A DNA stretch of 64,000 bases from Prorocentrum cordatum. Its lineage: Eukaryota; Sar; Dinophyceae; Prorocentrales; Prorocentraceae. The position numbers were made by a program, and so were the translations under genes. Shown here one piece after another: positions 48,087-57,349 of the stretch. The notes beneath the pieces are model-generated. The model was given only the letters and a program-made list of their open reading frames with translations, ran no database searches and was not told the origin of the DNA. Numbering within the stretch: the stretch's first letter is position 1; the number at the start of each line of letters is the position of its first letter. The DNA lies in NCBI GenBank assembly GCA_963575745.1, contig CAUYUJ010009435.1, forward strand, positions 20,001 through 84,000. The letters run 5' to 3'.

Positions 48087-49454
48087 ATGTCCAAGGCAGC
48101 GCTGTCCGTCTCATGGGCGCCGCCTTCCTCTCCCTGGCCATGTGCTACCTGTTCCTGCAAGAACTGGCACGAGCGTGTGGACTGTCGCCAGTGTGGAACG
48201 CCCAAGCCCGATGCCCCGCCATGGCGCCGCCAGCCGAGGCGATCTGGCAGTGCCCCCCCGGCGCAGGAAGGACCACGGGGCAAGGGCAAGGGCAGAGGCA
48301 GGGACAGGTCTGCTGGCAAGCCTCATGCACTACGAGACTCGCCGCCGACGGCCGCGGGAGGTCCTGCCAAGGACAAGGACAAGGACGACGACGTCGACAA
48401 GGCCTCCGACGAGTACCGCTCGGCGAAGGATATCCTGCACATCCGTCCTGCGTTGCCACAGGTGGCGCGCGGACATCCCAGGTGGAGGGCGCCACCTGGA
48501 CCGCAGGCGACGGACGCCGAGGTCGAGAACTACAAGGAGAAGGCCTCAGCCAGACTGGAGGCCCTGAATGCGATCATCCTCGACCGCTACGACGCGGAAG
48601 AGGACTACGACGATGCGGTGCTCGAGTTTGCGACCACGCTCACAATGTTGTTCTGTGCAAGAGGAGTGAAGGCCCAGCTGCAGAAGCAGGAGGAGGCCTT
48701 CGAGCGTGCCGAGAAGCGCCTGCAGAAGGCGAACGACGTGCTGGAGGACCTGCAGACACAGGTGAAGCAGGCCAACATGGACGTCGACCTGGCCAAACGC
48801 GACCTCGAGCACATGACCAAGACGATTGCCGAGCTGAAGATGGTGATCCAATCCGAGAACGAGGCTGCCAAGGAGGCTGCCAAGAGGGCTGCCGAGCCAG
48901 CTCCTGCAGCGACGCCTCCTGCAGGAGCGGCGCCCGCGGGTACAGCTGGAGGTGTGGCTGGTGCAGCCGCAGCTGGCGTGCCCATGTCCACGATTGGAGC
49001 GTTGGCTGCACACCAGACGCAGATCTCGGCAATGATGGCCCAGCTGCAAGGCTTCCAGTCTCTCATCCACCAGATGCAGTTGTCAGCTGGAGGAGGCCAG
49101 AACATCCCAGTGCCGACCGCCCACGTGACCTTCTCTACTGGTCCGACTGGGGCTCCAGAGGCGGCGGCCAGGACGCCAGCAACATCCCCGGTGGACGGCG
49201 TGGGAGGAGCGCCAGGTGCTGGGCAGCAGCCTGGGCCGCCTGGCCGCACAGTTGCCGAGGCTGCGGGAGTGGGTGCAGCGCGTGCGGCTCCAGCAGCGCC
49301 TACCACCGAGGAGCCCGCGGCAGGAGAGGGACGCGCGGAGGCTGGCTCGCGCTCACCGAGGCGCTCGCCCAGTCGTGCAGCCAGCCGTGGGAGAGCTGCC
49401 CATCGCTCTCAGTCACGCTCGGCTCCTCGCGGTGTGGCGTCGGGAAACGCCTAG
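48087..49454 (+). CDS. LINE ORF1: RanBP2 zinc finger and coiled-coil protein
   Basis: 455 residues from ATG 48087. Residues 17-36 match the RanBP2-type zinc finger exactly: W17, C19, C22, N26, C33, C36 (W-x-C-x2-C-x3-N-x6-C-x2-C), a fold that binds RNA or ubiquitin. A Lys/Gly/Arg-rich basic linker follows (about 50-100). Residues about 193-270 are a heptad-rich charged helix (QKQEEAFERAEKRLQKAND and on), a probable coiled coil for trimerisation as in other LINE ORF1 proteins. The rest is Ala/Pro/Gly-rich with an Arg/Ser-rich C-terminus (SRSPRRSPSRAASRGR). The start was chosen as the ATG just before the zinc finger; the frame is open further upstream, but only through CTC-repeat poly-Pro. The last codons are GGA AAC GCC TAG, forming a slippery site. 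ORF1 probably coats the element RNA. Confidence 0.85.
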   Translation: MSKAALSVSWAPPSSPWPCATCSCKNWHERVDCRQCGTPKPDAPPWRRQPRRSGSAPPAQEGPRGKGKGRGRDRSAGKPHALRDSPPTAAGGPAKDKDKDDDVDKASDEYRSAKDILHIRPALPQVARGHPRWRAPPGPQATDAEVENYKEKASARLEALNAIILDRYDAEEDYDDAVLEFATTLTMLFCARGVKAQLQKQEEAFERAEKRLQKANDVLEDLQTQVKQANMDVDLAKRDLEHMTKTIAELKMVIQSENEAAKEAAKRAAEPAPAATPPAGAAPAGTAGGVAGAAAAGVPMSTIGALAAHQTQISAMMAQLQGFQSLIHQMQLSAGGGQNIPVPTAHVTFSTGPTGAPEAAARTPATSPVDGVGGAPGAGQQPGPPGRTVAEAAGVGAARAAPAAPTTEEPAAGEGRAEAGSRSPRRSPSRAASRGRAAHRSQSRSAPRGVASGNA

Positions 49455-49532
49455 CGGCCGCTGCTCGCCGAGCGGGCCTCCGTCGGGCTGAGCTTTCGCC
49501 CGATGAGAGAGGCCCCTCTGACCAGCGGCCGC
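49442..49532 (+). promoter_or_regulatory. Predicted -1 ribosomal frameshift signal
   Basis: The heptamer G GGA AAC (49442-49448) is in the zero frame of ORF1, two codons before its TAG. After a 5-nt spacer, GCGGCCGCTG (49454-49463) pairs perfectly with CAGCGGCCGC (49523-49532). The 59-nt loop has smaller complementary blocks (CGGGC/GCCCG, AGAG/CTCT). A -1 slip enters the ORF2 frame, which is open without a stop to the ORF2 ATG at 49535 and beyond. The same heptamer is used by some plant luteovirids. Function here is inference. Confidence 0.6.
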
Positions 49533-49534
49533 CC

Positions 49535-52500
49535 ATGAGCAGCCGTGATTTTCCTTTTCATTATGTGCCTGCTGCTGTCAAGCAGCTTCTCCAGCCCTGG
49601 CCTTTTTCAGTGCATCAGCTCTGTGAAGAGGCTTTGTCAGCCTACCTGCATCCTGCCACTTCCGCGGTGCTGCAGCAGCATGTGCCGTTCCTCCCCCTCC
49701 TTCCCCCCACCCGTGTCTTCGTCTATACCGATGGCACTGGAGGAGCCGATGGATCTGACATACCGTTTGTTCCTGCGTCGGCTGCGGTGATTATCTATGC
49801 GTATTTTGACGGTTCCAGGGCCCTTCGAGGATATATTTCTGAGTTGGTCCCAGAAGATGTGATGGATCTCTTCCCGTCTTCCTACCACTCTGACACTGCC
49901 GAGATTCTTGCTGCTGCATGGGCATTGGCATGGATTGCCCAGGCGAACCTGGGGCCAGTACCAGTTGTACCCCGACTCGACTCTATGCGAACGCTCGGAG
50001 TTTTGATGGGCACCCAAACCTTTGAGGTCACTAACTCTGGATTAATGTTTCTTCGGTCCCTGGTCCAGTTTCTGGCTACTACTTGTACCGCCCAGGGACA
50101 ACATGTTCGCAGCCACCAAGGGGAAGGATATAACGAGCTTGCAGATACTCTGGCGCGTCTCACAGGTATGGGACTGTTGCCAGGCATGGAGTACATGCCC
50201 TTTGCATCCCTGCTCTTTGACTCCTCTGCTCTGGCCTGGGCTTGGATGTATTCCGACCGCTCCGCGGACCTCCCGAACATCATTAATACTAACTCCTTGA
50301 GGGTCGGTGAAGTGCTCTCGGAGGGCTTCCAGGTCCAGGAGGTTATCGGGGTCCAGACCATCCTAGATGAAGCCCCCTCGAACAAGATAGAGCAATACAA
50401 GTTTGGGGTTGCGAATGTCTTGACGCTTCAGGGGAACAGCAAGTATAAAGGGGCCCAGCGGAGAGCCCCCCAAGGGGCTCGCTTCTTGAAGGTTATCGGC
50501 CTGAATGCCCCTGGGAGAATCACTGCCCCTGCTCGTCAGTTTTCTGCTGCCAAATATCACTTCCTGGGGGTCCTAGAGACGCGACTACAAACGGCGTTGC
50601 CTAAGAGGGTCGGGGACTACATGATGTACTGCTCCAAGTGTGCTGAGAATGGCGCCGATGGAGTTGCTATCTGGATTAACTGTGAGTTGCCAGTGAAAGG
50701 TATTAACCCCAGCCGACATCATGTGGCCCAGCTCTATGCTGATACGAGTCGGCTCTTATTGCGTTTTCATGTGCCTGGCCTGCATCTATTGCTTGTTGCT
50801 GCACACGCCCCACATTGTGCTCGCAAGGATGTTTGCTTAGTTGAGAGGTGGTGGATTGAGACGCAGAGGCTAGTAAGCCAGTATCTAGTACCAGGAGTGC
50901 AGCCAGTATTCATGTTGGATGCTAACGCTGAAGTTGGCTCCTACTGTTCGGCACAGATTGGGGATGTTGAGGCTGTGGAGGAGAACTTCTCGGGTAAGTG
51001 TATGCGGAGCTTGTGTCATAGGTTTCAAGTTGTCGCTCCCTCTACCTTCCTTCCCGCCCCGATCGACGACACACACAATACACATGTACACACTGATGGT
51101 AAGACCTGTAAGAGATTGGACTATATTCTACTTCCTCAAGAATGGTTTTCGCTTGTGTCATGTGCAAGGGTTGATCGAGTGGTCGACCTCGCCAACGCTG
51201 TGGAGGATCACAGCCCTACCTTCGTCGAAGTTGGTGTCCCGTCGGGCTCTCTCGCGCAGTCTCAGTACAGGTGGCCGCTGCTGCGAGTTCAGCCAGAGCG
51301 TCTCCGCGATCCAGAGATCCGCGAGGCATTTGCTCGGCATGTGGCTCAGTTTCAAGCGCCTGACTGGAATGAATCAGCGACGGCGCATTGCGCACGCGTG
51401 GATGCCCACCTCGTCGCCTTTGCCAAGGAACACCTGATCCCCGAGGACCCACACCGGCAGGACTGGGTCAGTGAAAGGACCCTCGAACTCATAGAGTTGC
51501 GTAAGTATCTTCGTGCCCTCCACCGTGGTTGGAAACGAAAGGCTCCAAAGGTCCTCCTGCAGGTTGTCTTCCATACGTGGGCTTCTATGGGACACCTTGG
51601 GCACACGGGGATATGGGGACGTCTTAGGATCCGCAGTGGGTCCAATCAAATTAATGGTCTACGATTCCGACAACAACTCTGGAGGCTCTTAGAGGACTAC
51701 CATGAACATCTTCGGGTGCTTCAAAGGGCTGCCAGGTGCCACCTACCTGAAGGACAGCGCTTTGCTAGAATACCTGATTGGGAATTTCTGATGACAATGT
51801 GTATTTCTCTGGCTCGCCCCCCCGTGGTCAACAGTGACTTACCGTGTCCTCGGGAGCAGCTGAGCTTGTATAGACGCTGGTGTGGGCTGATGAAGGCCAT
51901 GTCTAGCAACGTTACCTTTCTGACTTCGAGGCTCATCAGCTGGTCGTGCGACATGGACAGAGCCGACAAGATGGAGCAGGTGTCTAGGGATGTCTCTAGC
52001 TCGTTTCTTCAGAAGGAGTTCAGAAAGGCGTTCGGGCAACTTAGATCCTTGGGCATAGGTTCTACAAAGAAGAGGCCCGCTAGTCAGTCAGCTCAGGTCC
52101 TCCTGAAGGATGAAACGCCAGCCCTGACGCCCACGGCCTGCCGTGAGCGATGGTTGGAGCACTTTGCTGAACAGGAGCTTGGCTTTCGGATACCCGCGCA
52201 CGAGTTGCTGCAATTTGTTGGAGAATCACGCGCGCCGCTTGCTTCACTGGACATGTTTGCGGCACAGAGTTTACCGACACTCGCCATGTTTGAACAGCAG
52301 ATGCTGAAGACCTCCAGCGCCTGTGCCAATGGTCTCGATTGCGTCCCAGGGGCTCTACTCAAAACATGTGCGAAGGAATGTGCACGACTCTACTTCCCCC
52401 TTGTGATGAAGTATACGTTATGCCTACATGAACCACTACAATGGAAAAGCTCGAGGTTAGCTGACTTGTACAAGGGTCGAGGTGCGCCCAACAAGTGTGT

Positions 52501-55500
52501 TTCCAGCAGGTCTGTGGCCATCGGTCCGCAGGTAGGCAAGCGTGCTCATGCCCTTGTTGCTGGACGTCTTCAGCCTTTTCTAGATGATTTTGACCCTGAG
52601 TCACAGTGTGGAGGTATCAGAGGACGTGGCACGGACTTTGCCGTGCACATGGTTCGATTGATGCAGGAGGACTCGCGTATACGATCGGAGTCGATGTCGA
52701 CGCTTTTTGTGGACCTGGAGGCCGCTTTTCATCATGCCATTCGTGAAATTCTCATTCGATTCGAGGGGGAGGATACGATATCTGATGAGCGTATTGCTCA
52801 GCTGCTGCATGCCTCTGGTCTCCCGCCCTCTTCCATGGAACTCCTGGCCGCCGAACTTGCACGGCCGCCATTATTTGAGGAGCTGGAGGTTCCTGCCCAT
52901 TTGCAGCGTGTTATATCTGAGACGCTCACGGGTACCTGGGCTACTACCCAAGGGTCAGGCTCTGTCGCGATCATGACCACGGGCACCAGGCCAGGCAATA
53001 CCCTTGCTGCCCAACTCTTCCTCTTCATCGTGTCCAGGAGTATTCGTCGCACCCAGGAGCTGATCCAGAGTGAAGGGCTACACAAGGAGTTTAACGTGCC
53101 GTCTACCAGGACTCTTGACCCCCTCGCTCAATGCGATGCCCAGGTTACAGCTAACGATGTAGAGTACAGCGACGACAGCCTGTTCAATGCGTGGGGGCCT
53201 GCATGTACTATTATTGCTCGCACAAGGGCCCTTATGGCTATTGTTGCTGACTCCTTCACCCCTCTGGGCCTCAAGCTGAACGTGGGACCCACTAAGAGCG
53301 CCCTCATGGTCACCTTCAGGGGCCCTGGGTCTGTAACGGCCCGAAAGCAGTTCTGGATTGAGGAGGCAGGTAAGGTTTCTATCCCGCCTACCGGAACATT
53401 TCCCAAGGGGCTTACTCTGGAAGCTGTACATGTGTACAAACATCTGGGAGGGATGATTTCGGACAAGCAGGACCTGGCCCCGGAGCTGGCCTACCGTGTG
53501 TCGTCTACGACGTCGTCGCTCCAGGCCCTACGGCAGGTGGTATTTCGCAACCAGCAGCTGTCTCGTCAGCACAAGCTACAGCTTGCAGATGTGCTGATCA
53601 TGTCTGGCCGGCTGTACAATGCTGCAACATGGCCACAGCCGACGACGGCACAGTTCAATAGGTACCGAGCTGGTATCGTGCGGATTTATCGGTCTGCTAT
53701 TGGGAGGCCAGCTTATGATCAGGAGGCTGTTCCCGATACGAGCGTGCTTGCTACTGTAATGAGATGTGATGTGGATATTCTGCTTAGATGGCAGCGTCTC
53801 CGTTATCTCAGTCGACTATATAAGTATGCTCCTAGGGCTCTCTTTGGGCTTATAAGGGCCACTGCGGACCCCAAGCACTCCTGGTTCAACCTTGTCTTGG
53901 ATGATTTGAGGTGGCTTCGCACTCGTGTTTCAAGGCTTCGTGAATTTCCTAGTCCATTCTCGGAGTTCGGAGCTTGGGAGAAGGAGATTCTTGGGCGTGG
54001 TCAGCACTGGGCCAATTTGGTTCGATCTGGGGTGGAGGCACACATCCGTTGGGTTGGTCGTATTGAAGACGCTAGAGCTCGCACGCAGATATTTTTTCAG
54101 CATGCTGCGCGTATTGGTGTGCCACCAGATTTATCTCTGACGCCGGCACCTGTGCCCGTTGTGCATCGCTGCCCTTTCTGTGAGTTCGAGTCGGCCAAGT
54201 GTGCAGCGGTGAAGATGCACATTGCTCGGCTTCATTACCAGCAGCGCTCGGTCGCTGCCAGATACGTTCACAGCCCTACTTGTTCAGTATGTCTTGTTCG
54301 GTTCAGCACGGTCGAGCTATGTATTGACCACCTTGCGTATGGGAACCCGAATTGCTACATCACGGCCCTCTCCAATATGGCCCCGGAGGCCCCTGAGGTT
54401 CTGGAGATGGTTCGGGCCCAGGAGGCCTGTGACAGAAACGCTGCTCGGAAAAGAGGGGCTATGAGAAGGGGGGCCTGGCTTCCTGCTTATCGTGTTCCAG
54501 GGCCTCGTAATGTTCCGCAGCTTTCGTTTTTACCGTATCGGGACGCCTGGGAAGTTATCCGCTCCATGGACTACCAGTTCCAAGATGTTCCTGAGCCCCT
54601 CTTTGTGACTCGTGAGGTAGACCCCCGATATGAGGCCCTCCCAGAAGATGAACATCAGTTTGAACCTCTTGCGTATACTGGCCCGTCTGCCGAGCATTGT
54701 CCTCGGCCGCTGCAATATGCTGTACTTGCTTTTCTGCACCTGTTCTCCGGAGCTAGACGTGCTGGAGATGTTCAGGATGAGCTTGAGAGAGTTTTGGTTT
54801 CGGGTCCAGTGACTATTATTATTATTTCGTGTGATGTGGCCTGTGACGCCGTGAACGGGGATTTGACCAGGGCCGACATTGTTGCAAAATGGGATGAGCT
54901 TTTGAGAACAGGTCGTGCTATAGGTTTGATTGGCGGTCCTCCCTGCGAGACATGGTCAGCAGCGAGATGGCAGGAGCTCAGAGTTGCTGACCGTTTTCGT
55001 CCACCCGCTCCCCTCCGTACTCTCAAACATCGTTGGGGAAGGCCAGATGTTAGTCTCCGTCAACACCAACAGCTTTCCATCGGCTCTCAGCTCCTGCTCA
55101 GCCAGCACCAGTTGATGCTGACCTGCCTGGAGGTAGGAGCGTGTGCATTGAAAGAGCACCCTGAGGTAGCTCACTGGGAGGAAAGGGCACCCAGCTCGTG
55201 GCAGTCTGCCACGTCGTGTGCTCTGAGCGTTGCTCCCCCCTCTCGTACGGTCTCATTCGACCAGTGTGTTTTCGGCCAAGCTAGCAAGGCCCCGACGACG
55301 TTTATTTGTATTCGGTTGAGTTCCCTCGTGGAGGACATTTTGAGACAAGGTAAAGGGGGAAGGTGCCCACACCCGAAGAAGACCCACACCACCCTCCTCG
55401 GCATTGACCCGAACACAGGAAAATGGCGTACGGCTCCCAAAAAAAGGTACCCTCAGGACCTATGTGCTGCTATGGCCAGGGCTGTTGCCCAATATGTGGA

Positions 55501-55836
55501 AGAGGCTTTCAATTTATGTGACCCAGATGATCTTGATTCAAGTGAACTACCTGACGAGCTGAATGCCTTTTTTTTCAGGCTCTGGATTTATACGCTGCAG
55601 ACACTGCGGAAGGTCAGTCTGAGATTGCTCTTGATTTTGCAGGTTTCAGTTCAAAGGGGCCCCGAGACACCCGTTTCGACCGCCCCCTGGAGGGTAATGC
55701 CCCTCCCCCACAGGCCAGACCTCTGCAGGCTCCCTGGGAGCCCGAACCCTGGCCTGTCGAGGAAGAGGATCCGTGGGCGGAGGAAGGCATGCTCCAGTCC
55801 CGTGAGGCGGCTGGTGTCCCGTGGGGTCCCCAACCC

Positions 55837-55867
<31 letters not shown>

Positions 55868-56008
55868 GCCCGTGTAGAGCTCAGTGCCGAGCTCAGACGG
55901 CAGATCCAAGCTCGGCGAGAGCAAGCACGATTTCGACGTGCTGTGCGGCGCTCGCTTCCCGCAGGAGGCCTCTTCTCTTCGGCAAGCTTATGTGGCGCAG
56001 AGGGATAG
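49535..56008 (+). CDS. LINE ORF2: RNase H, endonuclease, reverse transcriptase, zinc-finger, methyltransferase-like polyprotein
   Basis: 2157 residues from ATG 49535. Order: RNase H (D66, E123, D149, H194, D204); AP-type endonuclease (N294, E348, H424, D462, N464, D529, D558-H559); a linker of about 450 residues; reverse transcriptase with motif A VDLEAAF (D1060), motif B TRPGNTLAAQ (near 1150) and motif C YSDD (1211-1214); zinc fingers (C1546, C1549, H1562, H1567 and C1583, C1586, H1599, C1607); and a cytosine-methyltransferase-like domain (FSG 1737-1739, GGPPCETWS with C1804, EHP with E1874). The frame is open back to 47972, but upstream of 49448 it is only the shadow of ORF1. Near 55568 an in-phase T TTT TTC run precedes a stretch that reads better in the -1 frame, returning to this frame near the CCT/C tract at 55840-55866. 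ORF2 is probably reached by frameshifting or reinitiation. It should copy element RNA at a nicked target. Confidence 0.93.
49700..50160 (+). other. RNase H domain at the N-terminus of ORF2
   Basis: VFVYTDGTGG, TAEILAAAWAL, PRLDSM and VRSHQGEGYNELADTLAR supply all four acidic residues and the catalytic histidine. The H194-D204 spacing (10) is the same as H124-D134 in E. coli RNase HI. In LINE clades I know with RNase H, it lies after the reverse transcriptase. Confidence 0.85.
50390..51230 (+). other. AP-type endonuclease domain of ORF2
   Basis: GVANVLTLQ, GVLETRL, AAHAPH, MLDANAEVG, RLDYILLP and EDHSPTFVEV match the exonuclease-endonuclease-phosphatase fold in order, with all catalytic residues. 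This enzyme nicks the target DNA for primed reverse transcription. Confidence 0.88.
52440..53330 (+). other. Reverse transcriptase domain of ORF2
   Basis: Finger motif LYKGRGAPNKCVSSRSVAI, then motif A FVDLEAAFHHA, motif B GTRPGNTLAAQLFLF, motif C EYSDD and motif D-like GLKLNVGPTKSALMV. Serine replaces the common alanine of YADD, a tolerated variant. Confidence 0.92.
54160..54355 (+). other. Tandem C2H2/C2HC zinc fingers of ORF2
   Basis: CPFCEF through H-x4-H (C-x2-C-x12-H-x4-H), then CSVCLV through H-x7-C (C-x2-C-x12-H-x7-C). Cys-rich fingers downstream of the reverse transcriptase are common in LINE ORF2 proteins and probably bind nucleic acid. Confidence 0.75.
54720..55310 (+). other. Cytosine-methyltransferase-like domain of ORF2
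   Basis: FLHLFSGARRAGD resembles motif I (cofactor loop). IGLIGGPPCETWSAAR resembles motif IV with catalytic Cys1804. ALKEHPEV places a Glu (E1874) where motif VI has ENV. FDQCVFG may correspond to a late motif. The canonical QxRxR motif VIII and an obvious target-recognition domain are not seen, so it is divergent, catalytically altered, or another class I methyltransferase. Confidence 0.6.
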
Positions 56009-56101
56009 GGGACTCTCCTTTTTTGTGTTGATGTATTGTGTCTCTCTTGCATAGTGCTTGATTGCCAGTATGTCTTTGGGGTAGGCTGACCATGAGCCTC
56101 A

Positions 56102-56126
56102 GAGAGTCAGAGTCAGAGTCAGAGTC
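56102..56126. repeat. AGAGTC microsatellite, possible LINE 3' tail
   Basis: Four AGAGTC-type units about 90 bp after the ORF2 stop, directly followed by a CTC tract. Confidence 0.6.
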
Positions 56127-56189
56127 CTCCTCCTCCTCCTCCACCTCCTCCTCCTCCTCCCCCTTTTTCCTCCTCCTCCTCCTCCGCCT

Positions 56190-56289
56190 NNNNNNNNNNN
56201 NNNNNNNNNNNNNNNNNNNNNNNNNNNNNNNNNNNNNNNNNNNNNNNNNNNNNNNNNNNNNNNNNNNNNNNNNNNNNNNNNNNNNNNNN
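56190..56289. other. Assembly gap, 100 N
   Basis: Exactly 100 N inside a CTC microsatellite; the length is the usual placeholder for a gap of unknown size. Sequence on the two sides should not be assumed contiguous. Confidence 0.99.
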
Positions 56290-56900
56290 CTCCTCCTCCT
56301 CCTCCTCCTCCTCCTCCTCTCGAGGATCCTCGAGCGCTTCCCGCGGTGGAGCTCGGGGGAACCCGGGGCCACCGGTCTGCGACGGGGGAGGGCAAGGCCC
56401 GGCCTCGCCGCGCCGCGGCCTCAGCCCCCGGTGCCGCGGTGTCCCGGGCGGGTGGGCGACGGGGGGTCCCGAGCGGACGGGCGGCTGGGCGCGGCGCGGC
56501 GCGGGCGGCGGTCCAGGGCATCCGCGCGCGCGCGCGCTGCGGCGGCGCGGTCGTCGCCGCCGCGTCGTTGTCCGGGGTCGGCGGAGGAGGGCCGAGGCCA
56601 CCCCTCGCGCCGTGGAGAGGAGCACGGCGGGAGGGCCTGCTGGCAAGCTTGGGCGCCAAGGGGGGCCCCTCGCGGGACCCGGGGGCCGCCAACAAAAATA
56701 ACTGGGGGGTGGAAAGCCAGCCCACGGGCAGAGGTCCAGGCCTCTGAAACTTCGCGTCGTCGGGGACCTGGGGGGGAGGAGGGCGAGGAATGGAGGAGAA
56801 ACCTGTGCTCCACGAAGCCCCCGAGGCGCTCCAACCCTGCCCCAAGAGCGCCCCACGACAGCCCCAAGACGCCCGAAAGCTCCCCAAGGTGGCCCAAGAC

Positions 56901-57027
56901 TTGCCGTCGCTCGGACGTCCATTTCCCCTGAATTGTTTGGTTTCGTGCGTGCTCTTTTTCTCGATGGTCCAGGATGGTCCTCGATGGTTCTCGCCGAGAA
57001 AAAATGCACACGTCCGAGCGATGCCAA
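56901..57027. mobile_element. Inverted-repeat element, CGCTCGGACGT family, copy 2
   Basis: Left TTGCCGTCGCTCGGACGTCC; right on the opposite strand TTGGCATCGCTCGGACGTGT. Contains TTTCGTGCGTGCTC and TCCTCGATGGT as in copy 1. Confidence 0.75.
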
Positions 57028-57349
57028 GAAGAAGGCTCCAAGACGTCCCCAATCCGCTGGCCCCCTTGTGGGGCCACAAGGCTGCGCGGCCTAGGCCTGC
57101 TGCTCCCTGCGCCAGTTCCAATTTCTCAAGTCTCCCATGTCAGTGTCTTACTGTGTGCTTCCTGCTCCCCCCTTGTCCCTTCCCTCCTCCCTCCCTTCCC
57201 CTGTTTGAGGGGTGCGCCAACTACACGTGGCAGGTAAGGAAGATATACCCCCCCAAATGGAGGTACGATCGAAGATGAAGAGGGCAGGTATCGAGGGTTC
57301 GGGATGTACATGTTGAATGACATGCGAGCAGATGAGAGCGAACAATCTG

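Larger units (their letters stand above)
48087..56126 (+). mobile_element. LINE-like non-LTR retrotransposon, near full length
   Basis: Two ORFs on the plus strand (48087-49454 and 49535-56008) encode a nucleic-acid-binding ORF1 protein and a large enzyme polyprotein. No long terminal repeats, protease or integrase are seen. Endonuclease and reverse-transcriptase signatures place it among non-LTR elements. The 5' end is not defined (possibly upstream of 47.9 kb). The 3' end may be the AGAGTC microsatellite at 56102-56126, since several LINE groups end in short tandem repeats instead of poly(A); a CTC tract and a 100-N gap follow. All catalytic motifs inspected are intact. Confidence 0.85.

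Noticed and set aside
47972-49534. The 521-codon extension of the ORF2 frame upstream of ATG 49535
   Set aside because: It overlaps ORF1 completely in another frame. The ORF1 frame has the zinc finger and coiled coil, while this frame is Arg/Gly/Cys-rich with no motif. Only the part after the slippery site (49448 on) could be translated.
55789-56031. Separate 80-residue ORF at the LINE 3' end
   Set aside because: It is the -1 frame continuation of the ORF2 C-terminal region, explained by the frame swap near the T8 and CCT/C tracts rather than a separate gene.
56062-57121. ORFs spanning the N run
   Set aside because: They include 34 undetermined residues across an assembly gap of unknown size and have CTC-repeat composition.
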